From: an uncultured Clostridia bacterium
Lineage (GTDB): Bacteria; Bacillota; Clostridia; Oscillospirales; Acutalibacteraceae
DNA length: 8,500 bases
Assembly: GCA_947629295.1 (NCBI GenBank)
Contig: CANRDH010000060.1
Coordinates: 1 to 8,500, forward strand
Direction of reading: 5' to 3'
Below, in pieces: positions 1 to 5,419 of the stretch (position 1 is its first letter; every line of letters begins with the position of its first letter). The notes beneath the pieces are model-generated. The model worked only from the letters and a program-made list of their open reading frames with translations, was not told the DNA's origin and did not search any database. A program made the translations under genes and the position numbers.

Positions 1-9
1 TTTGATTTA

Positions 10-93
10 TGCCGATGGCGGGACTTGAACCCGCACGCCGTCGCCGGCAATGGATTTTGAGTCCACCTCGTCTGCCAATTCCAACACATCGGC
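10..93 (-). tRNA. tRNA-Leu (anticodon CAA)
   Basis: Read on the minus strand, this 84-nt stretch folds as a class II tRNA. The acceptor strands GCCGATG and CATCGGC pair perfectly and are followed by discriminator A. The anticodon stem TGGA/TCCA closes the loop CTCAAAA, giving anticodon CAA (plus-strand positions 57-59), which reads UUG leucine codons. A long variable arm (GCCG, loop GCGA, CGGC) is present, as expected for tRNA-Leu. The T arm is GCGGG-TTCAAGT-CCCGC. The 3' CCA is not encoded, because the next minus-strand bases are TAAATC, so CCA must be added by the nucleotidyltransferase. The gene has its own promoter. Any terminator or further tRNA lies outside the window. Confidence 0.97.
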
Positions 94-124
94 ATATCGG
101 AACACAAAACAGTGTCCGAAAGAT

Positions 125-153
125 ATTATATAATATTGGCAGTCAATTGTCAA
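125..153 (-). promoter_or_regulatory. Sigma-A promoter of the tRNA-Leu gene
   Basis: On the minus strand, TTGACA (153-148) and TATAAT (130-125) are separated by exactly 17 nt. Both hexamers match the housekeeping consensus fully. The predicted start near 118 gives a leader of about 25 nt before the mature tRNA 5' end at 93, which RNase P would remove. A perfect promoter suits a stable RNA gene. Confidence 0.85.
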
Positions 154-203
154 CAGCAAATAAAAGAAGTATTGATTTTTCACTTTATGGGGATTTTCCT
201 GTA

Positions 204-232
204 TTGACACACGCCTTATTAGAATATATAAT
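204..232 (+). promoter_or_regulatory. Sigma-A promoter of the P-type ATPase gene
   Basis: TTGACA (204-209) and TATAAT (227-232) are separated by 17 nt, a complete match to the housekeeping consensus. Transcription would start near 239, giving a 5' untranslated region of about 56 nt before the ATG at 295. I see no riboswitch-like structure in that short leader. It runs opposite to the tRNA promoter, whose -35 box is 50 bp away. Confidence 0.85.
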
Positions 233-294
233 TATATTTATCGGTAGTTTATTCACGGATTACTTTATTTAATGTTTAATATGTGGAGCTGTAT

Positions 295-2781
295 ATGAGT
301 AAAAAAATAAAAAAAGAGGACAATAAAGAATTTACAGATTATCAGAGAATTGAGGCCTCACCCGATAAAGGCTTGACATCCGAACAGGCAACCGAGAGGA
401 TGTGGCAGGGGCTTAACAATATCAATACGCAGCCGAAAAGCAAAAGTATTAAGCGGATATTCTATGATAATATAGTAACGCTTTTCAATATTTTGAATAT
501 AATTTTGGGTATAGCCGTTTTTGCAGTTGCTTCATACCGTAATTTGCTTTTTTTAGGTGTAATGTTTTTCAATACAATAATAGGTATTATTCAGGAGATA
601 AGGGCTAAAAAGGCTATTGATAAGCTCTCAATCGTATCGGCAACTCAGGCGGTGGTGGTGAGAGACGGTGAAAAGCATACCATAAATGCCGAGGATGTTG
701 TTCTTGATGATATTGTAGAATTTTCACAGGGTAATCAGATAACAGTTGACTCAATACTTATTTCGGGAGAATGTGACGTAAATGAATCCTTGCTTACAGG
801 TGAGGCAGACGCTATTCATAAAACAAAGGGCGATACTATATTCTCAGGAAGCTTTGTTGTAAGTGGAAAATGTCTTGCGAGAGTAGAGCACGTCGGTGCT
901 GATAATTATGCATCAAAAATATCGGCAGAGGCAAAATATGTAAAAAAGCTCAATTCTGAAATAATGATTACGCTTAAAACTATCATAAAATACCTGACCT
1001 TTGTAATTCTTCCGCTGACGGTATTGCTTTTTATCAGGCAGTATTTTGTAAGCTACGATGCGAGTCAGTCTGTCGTTACGCTTTTTGGAGAAATAAGCTT
1101 TCATTTGCAGGATGTGGTTGTATCGTGTGTAGCGTCCGTAACCAGTATTATACCCGAGGGTCTTATGCTTTTGACAAGTACCGTGCTTGCTGTGGGAGTA
1201 ATAAGACTGTCAAAATATAAGGTACTTGTACAGGAGCTGTACTGTATAGAAACTCTTGCCCGTGTCGATGTGCTTTGCCTTGATAAGACAGGTACGATAA
1301 CAGAGGGCTGTATGGAGGTTGCGGATATAATACCCTACGGGGATACCGAAAAGGAAAATCTTGAAGATATCCTTTGCGCCTTGACAAGCTCACTTGAGGA
1401 TACTAATGCCACATTTGTGGCATTACATGACAAATTCGGCGACAACAGCAAAATGAAAGCCGAAAGGATAATACCGTTTGCCTCCGAAAAAAAATGGTCA
1501 GGCGCATACTTTGAGGGTTTTGGCTCGTGTATAATGGGTGCGGCTGAGTTTATACTGAAGGATATACCAAACGACCTCAGACAGCTTCTTGACGGATATT
1601 CAAGAAATTACCGCTCAATATTAATAGCACATTCGGATAACGATTTTAACGGCAAGGAGCTTCCTGAGAATATAAGAGTAGCAGGTATAGCACTGCTAAA
1701 CGATAAAATAAGGGAGGAAGCACCGCAAACACTCAGATATTTTGCAGAACAGAATGTCGATGTCAAGATAATATCAGGCGATAATCCCATAACGGTATCG
1801 GATGTTGCAAGAAGGGCAGATGTTAAGGGCTACGAAAAATATGTTGACGCAACAACACTTAAGAGTGATGAGGATATCCGTGAAGCTGTCGAAAAATACA
1901 CGGTATTCGGCAGGGTGACTCCCGGCCAGAAGAGGAAATTTGTAATAGCGCTTAAAGAAATGGGACACACGGTTGCTATGACGGGTGACGGGGTGAATGA
2001 TGTTCTTGCGCTGAAAGAGGCGGATTGCAGTATTGCAATGGCAGCGGGAAGTGATGCAGCAAGGAGCGTATCGCAGCTTGTGCTGCTGGATTCAAATTTT
2101 GCTTCCATGCCGAAAGTCGTTGCCGAGGGCAGACGTTCAATAAATAATATACAAAGGTCGGCAACACTGTTTATAGCTAAGACTGTATTTTCAATATTGC
2201 TCGCTCTTTTGTTTATATTTGTTAGTGCACAGTATCCGTTCATGCCCATACAGTACACACTTATAAATGCGTTTACCATAGGAATTCCGTCTCTTATTCT
2301 TGCACTTGAGCCTAATAAGGAAAGAATAAAGGGAATATTTATTTTAAATATTCTTAAAGATGCCTTGCCTGCGGCGATAACCATTGTGATAAGTATAGTG
2401 ATGTGTATTATTTCACAAAGAGTTTTTTCGCTTACAGATATGCAATATTCCACGCTGAGCGTATGTATACTTGCTGCCGCGTCAATGATGCTGTTATTCA
2501 GAATATCTATGCCGTTCAATCCGCTCAGGGCGGTTTTGTTTACCGTAATGGGCGGAGGTCTGCTTATAGGTATACTATGCTTCCGTGATTTTTATGGAAT
2601 AAATATGTTTAACATATCGTCGTTTAGTCTGAGTATTATTTTAATACTTTCCGTTATGATTGTAGTATCTCTGGCGATATTCATTGTACTTACTAAAATA
2701 GTCGACAGATATTATTCCTCCCTTGAGAAACGCATAGAAAATAATCGTATTTTAAGAAAAATAAAAACAAAAGCAGAATAA
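295..2781 (+). CDS. Cation-transporting P-type ATPase, CtpE-like
   Basis: An 828-residue membrane pump that should couple ATP hydrolysis to cation movement across the cytoplasmic membrane. Visible motifs are the actuator loop TGEAD (168-172), the M4 motif PEGL (287-290), the phosphorylation motif DKTGTIT with the aspartate at 330, SGDNP (494-498) and the hinge TGDGVND (563-569). About ten membrane segments fit the type II layout: 62-81, 84-102, 232-252, 272-302, then 622-644, 654-671, 690-711, 718-737, 745-763 and 775-802. The motif contexts LLTGEAD, ETLARVDVLCLDKTGT and FTIGIPS resemble the CtpE group, whose mycobacterial member has been linked to calcium. The substrate here cannot be read from sequence, and M6 lacks the acidic residue of classical Ca pumps. 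I chose ATG 295 because GGAG at 285-288 lies 6 nt upstream; an in-frame GTG at 283 lies upstream of and overlaps that site. The gene is preceded by a consensus promoter and followed by a terminator-like hairpin. Confidence 0.93.
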   Translation: MSKKIKKEDNKEFTDYQRIEASPDKGLTSEQATERMWQGLNNINTQPKSKSIKRIFYDNIVTLFNILNIILGIAVFAVASYRNLLFLGVMFFNTIIGIIQEIRAKKAIDKLSIVSATQAVVVRDGEKHTINAEDVVLDDIVEFSQGNQITVDSILISGECDVNESLLTGEADAIHKTKGDTIFSGSFVVSGKCLARVEHVGADNYASKISAEAKYVKKLNSEIMITLKTIIKYLTFVILPLTVLLFIRQYFVSYDASQSVVTLFGEISFHLQDVVVSCVASVTSIIPEGLMLLTSTVLAVGVIRLSKYKVLVQELYCIETLARVDVLCLDKTGTITEGCMEVADIIPYGDTEKENLEDILCALTSSLEDTNATFVALHDKFGDNSKMKAERIIPFASEKKWSGAYFEGFGSCIMGAAEFILKDIPNDLRQLLDGYSRNYRSILIAHSDNDFNGKELPENIRVAGIALLNDKIREEAPQTLRYFAEQNVDVKIISGDNPITVSDVARRADVKGYEKYVDATTLKSDEDIREAVEKYTVFGRVTPGQKRKFVIALKEMGHTVAMTGDGVNDVLALKEADCSIAMAAGSDAARSVSQLVLLDSNFASMPKVVAEGRRSINNIQRSATLFIAKTVFSILLALLFIFVSAQYPFMPIQYTLINAFTIGIPSLILALEPNKERIKGIFILNILKDALPAAITIVISIVMCIISQRVFSLTDMQYSTLSVCILAAASMMLLFRISMPFNPLRAVLFTVMGGGLLIGILCFRDFYGINMFNISSFSLSIILILSVMIVVSLAIFIVLTKIVDRYYSSLEKRIENNRILRKIKTKAE

Positions 2782-2796
2782 TGTGTCAACAAAATG

Positions 2797-2842
2797 AGCC
2801 TCCGAGCATATCATGTAAAAGATTATGCATAGGAGGCTTTTT
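2797..2842 (+). terminator. Intrinsic terminator-like hairpin after the ATPase gene
   Basis: AGCCTCC (2797-2803) pairs with GGAGGCT (2832-2838). After a small internal loop, GCATA (2806-2810) pairs with TATGC (2824-2828), leaving a 13-nt apical loop. The lower stem is followed directly by a T run (2838-2842). It begins 16 nt after the ATPase stop codon, which suits a terminator. The 3' arm also holds the Shine-Dalgarno sequence of the next gene, so it may instead, or in addition, act as a translational lock. Confidence 0.65.
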
Positions 2843-2847
2843 ATATG
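2832..2847 (+). promoter_or_regulatory. Ribosome binding site of the YlmC-like gene, inside the hairpin stem
   Basis: GGAGG at 2832-2836 lies 8 nt upstream of ATG 2845. All five bases are paired in the hairpin beginning at 2797, so ribosome access from readthrough transcripts should require melting of the stem. An RNA starting inside the hairpin would escape this, but I see no clear promoter there. Confidence 0.7.
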
Positions 2848-3135
2848 GGTTATTGCAGAATTGCTGAGCTCAGACATAAAGAAGTCATAAACAGACAAAG
2901 CGGCTGCAGGCTTGGTTATGTTGATGATGTGGAGATAGATACAGTTACAGCCCGCCTTGTTTCGATTATAATATACGGAAGACCGAAATTTTTCGGATTA
3001 TTCGGAAGGTGTGAGGATTTTATTATCAGGTGGGAGAATATAGAGCTTGTGGGGGAGGATACCATAATCGTAAGTCATGCACCTACACCGCCGAAATACA
3101 AGAAATCAAGATTTAATTTCCCATTTCTTAATTGA
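2845..3135 (+). CDS. YlmC/YmxH-family PRC-barrel protein
   Basis: A 96-residue soluble protein. Residues about 5-75 match the PRC-barrel pattern of the YlmC/YmxH family: an opening I-x-E-L-x-x-KEVIN, then RLGYVDDVEID, a hydrophobic strand SIIIYG, and a GLFGRxEDFIIRWENIELVGEDTIIV segment (quoted with gaps). Family members are widespread in endospore-forming Firmicutes and are annotated as sporulation-associated, but no biochemical role is established; PRC-barrels generally mediate protein or RNA contacts. The tail after residue 77 (HAPTPPKYKKSR onward) is basic and proline-containing and extends past the barrel. There is no signal peptide or membrane segment. The start at 2845 is supported by GGAGG 8 nt upstream. 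It lies 63 nt behind the ATPase on the same strand. It either has an unseen promoter or depends on readthrough. Confidence 0.85.
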   Translation: MGYCRIAELRHKEVINRQSGCRLGYVDDVEIDTVTARLVSIIIYGRPKFFGLFGRCEDFIIRWENIELVGEDTIIVSHAPTPPKYKKSRFNFPFLN

Positions 3136-3206
3136 ATACAGAATATTAAATATATAAATAAATATGATTTATGCGGATTATTATGTACATTATTAAATCC
3201 TGAGAT
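3136..3206. other. AT-rich spacer between convergent genes
   Basis: This is the start of the spacer between the YlmC-like gene and gpsA, which converge. It is almost entirely A/T and contains no plausible gene. I see no plus-strand terminator with a T run here, so how the YlmC-like transcript ends is not evident. A loose inverted repeat GGATT (3175-3179) / AATCC (3196-3200) flanks the palindrome ATGTACAT, but its arms do not pair well enough to call. Confidence 0.5.
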
Positions 3207-3239
3207 AAAAAATTGCGGAGCGGTTCGCAGAGCCGCTCC
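3207..3239 (-). terminator. Intrinsic terminator of gpsA
   Basis: Read on the minus strand, GGAGCGG and CCGCTCC (plus positions 3239-3233 and 3223-3217) form a perfect 7-bp GC-rich stem around a 9-nt loop. It is followed by GCAA and then six T residues (plus 3212-3207). It begins about 100 nt past the gpsA stop. On the plus strand the same hairpin has no T run after it, so it is directional. Confidence 0.8.
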
Positions 3240-3337
3240 CAATAATGGATTTATTGCTTACGGCAGGCAATTTTTCGCCTATAGTGCCGAGTATGTACCG
3301 TCAAGGCGTTACACGCCTGTCGGAATTCCATGATTGT

Positions 3338-4297
3338 CTAAAACTCTGCCTTAATGCTCCTCAGGAACATATCGGTAAGAGCTTTTTCGGCGGAAATTTT
3401 ACCTTTAATAACATCATTGACGGCGTTGCATATCGGAAGGTCAACATTGTACTTAGAAGCAAGCAGTACAAGCGCTTTCGTTGTGTCAACACCCTCCGCA
3501 AGTAAACCGTATTCCTCTCCTTTGACGAATTTTTCTCCGAAACAACGGTTATGACTGTATTTTGAGAAAAGTGTCGCCTCATAATCGCCGAGGTGACAAA
3601 GACCGTATGCTGAAAGCCCATTTCCGCCCATAGCTTTGATAAGACGTGATATTTCTCTTGTGCCTCTTGACATCAGAGCGCCCTTAAGAGAGGATCTGTT
3701 AAGACCGTCAAGCATACCTGCGGCAATACCGATTGTATTTTTGGAGGCTGCTCCTATCTCACTGCCGATAAGATCCTGACCGACATAAAAACGTATGAGG
3801 TCGCTTGAGAATTCTTCTATAAGCTTATTTTTCAAGGAATCATGTCGGGAATCAATAACCATACAGTTCGGAATACCGTTGCTGAAATCCTGCGGGTGTC
3901 CCGGACCTACCCATATAGCTACCTCGGTTTCGTCTGTAATATATTCCTCGACGATTTCGGTAAGCCTGCAGCCTGTTGTTGCCTCGATACCCTTCATGCA
4001 AAGAACAATCTTTTTTCCCTTGAGGTTATATCCGATAAGCGACTGCATAAATGAACGCAAAGCCTGAGAGCTTATGGAAATGATAAGGATCTGAGCGGTG
4101 CTCACGGCTCTTTCAAGATCAGATGTAATGTTTATGCTTTCCCTAAAGCTGAGCATATTATTTTTTCTGGTTTCCCTCAGTTCAATAAGCTGAGGTGCGT
4201 CGTCAAGCCCCCAAATGGTAACATTATGTCCGATTTTGTCAAGATACCATCCGATAAACGAGCCCCATCTTCCGCAGCCTAAAAGTGTTATATTCAT
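3338..4297 (-). CDS. gpsA: Glycerol-3-phosphate dehydrogenase [NAD(P)+], divergent GpsA
   Basis: A 319-residue cytosolic enzyme expected to reduce dihydroxyacetone phosphate to sn-glycerol-3-phosphate, the backbone precursor of phospholipids. The N-terminal Rossmann fold carries GCGRWG (7-12). MKGIE (101-105) and ASKNTIGIAAG (184-194) keep the two lysines conserved in GpsA, K102 and K186. SRGTREI (210-216) and the C-terminal AEGVDTTKA segment (268-276) also match. Divergence from typical GpsA is clear: WVGPGHPQD (129-137) replaces the usual SGPSHAEE-type motif, and GLCHLGDYEATLFSKYSHNR (232-251) replaces GLAGLGDL..TC....SRNR. Length is close to the family norm of about 330-340. The start at 4297 has GGAGG 8 nt upstream (plus 4306-4310); an upstream in-frame ATG would add 17 residues before the Rossmann strand and has no such site. 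It lies 111 bp downstream of the PAP2 gene on the same strand and I see no strong promoter between them. Confidence 0.88.
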   Translation of the reverse strand: MNITLLGCGRWGSFIGWYLDKIGHNVTIWGLDDAPQLIELRETRKNNMLSFRESINITSDLERAVSTAQILIISISSQALRSFMQSLIGYNLKGKKIVLCMKGIEATTGCRLTEIVEEYITDETEVAIWVGPGHPQDFSNGIPNCMVIDSRHDSLKNKLIEEFSSDLIRFYVGQDLIGSEIGAASKNTIGIAAGMLDGLNRSSLKGALMSRGTREISRLIKAMGGNGLSAYGLCHLGDYEATLFSKYSHNRCFGEKFVKGEEYGLLAEGVDTTKALVLLASKYNVDLPICNAVNDVIKGKISAEKALTDMFLRSIKAEF

Positions 4298-4361
4298 TTT
4301 CACGACCTCCTGAAATGATGCTGTATTTATAATAACACATAATATCATAAAAATCTATAAT

Positions 4362-4413
4362 TATAAATAAAAAAAGACAGGGTCAGATATAAATAAAAAA
4401 AGACAGGGTCAGA
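4362..4413. repeat. Perfect 2 x 26-bp tandem repeat
   Basis: Positions 4362-4387 and 4388-4413 are identical over all 26 bases and directly abut. Each unit runs from TATAAAT through a run of seven A to GACAGGGTCAGA. On the minus strand each unit contains CCCTGTC followed by a long T run, that is, the 3' arm and U tract of the PAP2 terminator. The right-hand unit overlaps the last five bases of the PAP2 coding sequence, including its stop codon. Confidence 0.98.
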
Positions 4414-4420
4414 CCTGTCT
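4395..4420 (-). terminator. Intrinsic terminator of the PAP2 gene, overlapping its stop codon
   Basis: On the minus strand AGACAGG (plus 4420-4414) pairs with CCTGTCT (plus 4407-4401) across a 6-nt loop TCTGAC, followed by a T run (plus 4401-4395). The 5' arm encodes the last codons (R-Q-V), and the TGA stop is in the loop. Because the 3' arm and T tract are duplicated immediately downstream, a second and longer-looped hairpin can form with the same 5' arm (plus 4381-4375 as alternative 3' arm). The gene further downstream on this strand is gpsA. Confidence 0.85.
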
Positions 4421-4954
4421 TAATTTATCAGTCCCATTATTTGAAAAAATAAATTTTTCCGTTTTATACGCAGCTATTGCGGTTATAGTGCCAAAAATCA
4501 TCCCGCATATTACATCAGTAGGGAAATGAATATACAGGTATAATCTTGATATTGCTATTGCTAAGGCAAGAAGATACATAAATATACCAAGCTTTTTGTT
4601 ATAAATAAAGAAAATTGTAGCTGTGCCGAAGGCAAAGAAGGTATGTCCCGATGGGAAGGACGCGTCTGTTTCGGGGGGTACAAGCAGTTGGATTGCGTCA
4701 TTAAGCTCATATGGACGTATTCTGTTCACGATGGGCTTTATAATAAGATTACATATTATAAATGCGCAGATCAGGTAGAAAGAAAGAGATTTTCCGAAGC
4801 TGCGGTATTTCTTTATGATAAGCGCAGCTACCGCTATTATTATCCAAAGTACTCCTGCCGCGCCGAGCAAGGATATATACGGCATTACCGCGTCAAGAAA
4901 ATCCGAGCGCAAATTATAATGTATATAATTCAGTATATAAAATTCCCAATCCAT
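4409..4954 (-). CDS. PAP2-superfamily membrane phosphatase
   Basis: A 181-residue integral membrane protein with the complete PAP2 catalytic signature. K73-x6-R80-P81 is motif 1, P101-S102-G103-H104 is motif 2, and S136-R137-x5-H143-x3-D147 is motif 3. H104 and H143 are the expected acid and nucleophile, with D147 orienting H143. Hydrophobic segments lie at about 29-48, 57-73, 104-118, 122-138 and 147-163. Known bacterial members dephosphorylate undecaprenyl pyrophosphate, phosphatidylglycerophosphate, phosphatidate or related lipids; which one applies here cannot be told from sequence. The neighbour gpsA on the same strand hints at phospholipid metabolism, but that is inference. GGAGG (plus 4962-4966) is 7 nt upstream of the ATG, fixing the start. 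Expression is probably driven by an extended -10 promoter about 75 bp upstream. Confidence 0.92.
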   Translation of the reverse strand: MDWEFYILNYIHYNLRSDFLDAVMPYISLLGAAGVLWIIIAVAALIIKKYRSFGKSLSFYLICAFIICNLIIKPIVNRIRPYELNDAIQLLVPPETDASFPSGHTFFAFGTATIFFIYNKKLGIFMYLLALAIAISRLYLYIHFPTDVICGMIFGTITAIAAYKTEKFIFSNNGTDKLRQV

Positions 4955-5028
4955 AATCCGACCTCCGCAGGTAAGTATGAGCTGCTTTAATAAAATGCTG
5001 AATAGTTTTTTATATATGACTTAAATAG

Positions 5029-5037
5029 ATTATATCA
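5029..5037 (-). promoter_or_regulatory. Candidate extended -10 promoter of the PAP2 gene
   Basis: Minus-strand TGATATAAT (plus 5037-5029) combines a perfect -10 hexamer with an upstream TG dinucleotide. The -35 position at 17-nt spacing is TAATTT, a poor match, so the TG extension would have to compensate. The start would be near 5022, giving a leader of about 68 nt. In an AT-rich spacer a chance TATAAT is possible. Confidence 0.5.
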
Positions 5038-5145
5038 TATTCTGGGTTCAAAAATTACTTGTATTTGCTCAAAAATATAATTTTATGCAGAATTTATATA
5101 TTATGACAATTAAAAGAGGCATTTATATTAATTTTAAAAAAGATA

Positions 5146-5174
5146 TTGATTTTTTATATAAAATATAGTATAAT
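5146..5174 (+). promoter_or_regulatory. Promoter of the SRP RNA gene
   Basis: TTGATT (5146-5151) and TATAAT (5169-5174) are separated by 17 nt. The -10 is perfect and the -35 keeps TTGA. The predicted start near 5181 is G, placing the whole folded SRP RNA downstream. It may also supply dnaX and its followers, which have no visible promoter of their own. Confidence 0.8.
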
Positions 5175-5180
5175 AGCTTT

Positions 5181-5384
5181 GTTGCTGAAAAGCGGCAGTT
5201 AAAGCAAGACAGATTCATACCTTCAGAGATGCGAACGGACAGGCGCTGTGCGACAGAGCGCCGTGAACCATGTCAGGCGGGGAACCGAGCAGCATTAAGC
5301 GTCCGACTTTGTGCGATGCAGTCAGTCTGTTCGTCCGTATCTTTGAGCGTGTGACGCCGTTTCTACGGTCTGTCTTGTTTTTTT
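5181..5384 (+). ncRNA. ffs: Signal recognition particle RNA
   Basis: The RNA scaffold on which Ffh binds to target nascent membrane and secreted proteins. The diagnostic Ffh-binding apex is present: ATGTCAGG, then CGG (5278-5280), GGAA tetraloop (5281-5284), CCG (5285-5287) and AGCAGCATTAAG. A long imperfect rod helix extends from it: ACAGAG (5253-5258) with CTTTGT (5307-5312), GGACAG (5237-5242) with CTGTTC (5327-5332), and AGAGATGCG (5225-5233) with CGTATCTTT (5336-5344). A perfect 9-bp stem (5205-5213 with 5369-5377) closes the molecule. About 24 nt precede that stem and can form a GCTG/CGGC hairpin. At about 204 nt it lies between the short Gram-negative 4.5S RNA and the roughly 270-nt Bacillus form. 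Position directly upstream of dnaX matches the Firmicutes order. The exact 5' end is inferred from the promoter. Confidence 0.93.
5369..5384 (+). terminator. Terminator built into the SRP RNA 3' end
   Basis: TCTGTCTTG (5369-5377) is the 3' strand of the stem closing the SRP RNA and is followed directly by seven T residues (5378-5384). Its partner is 156 nt upstream (5205-5213). A local hairpin CCGT-TTCT-ACGG (5357-5368) abuts it and could also assist termination. The dnaX start lies only 35 nt further on. Confidence 0.75.
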
Positions 5385-5419
5385 GACGTAACGTGCACTT
5401 TGATTGGAGGGTGACAGCG

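Noticed and set aside
7..210. Minus-strand open frame covering the tRNA-Leu
   Set aside because: It runs through the whole tRNA and its promoter. The tRNA fold explains the sequence.
283..294. GTG at 283 as the ATPase start
   Set aside because: The ribosome binding site GGAG (285-288) lies inside this extension and is correctly spaced for ATG 295.
1830..2519. Long open frame of 229 codons on the minus strand inside the ATPase gene
   Set aside because: It is antisense to the conserved hinge and membrane half of the pump, which carries clear family motifs. The antisense translation shows no recognisable domain and has no ribosome binding site of note.
3304..3318. Small hairpin AGGCGT-TAC-ACGCCT downstream of gpsA
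   Set aside because: A 6-bp stem with a 3-nt loop and no T run on either strand. The better terminator lies at 3207-3239.
3245..3505. Plus-strand open frame overlapping the 3' end of gpsA
   Set aside because: It overlaps conserved GpsA C-terminal sequence on the other strand and has no ribosome binding site or recognisable domain.
4643..4990. Plus-strand open frame of 115 codons opposite the PAP2 gene
   Set aside because: The minus strand carries all three PAP2 motifs in order. The plus frame shows no family pattern.
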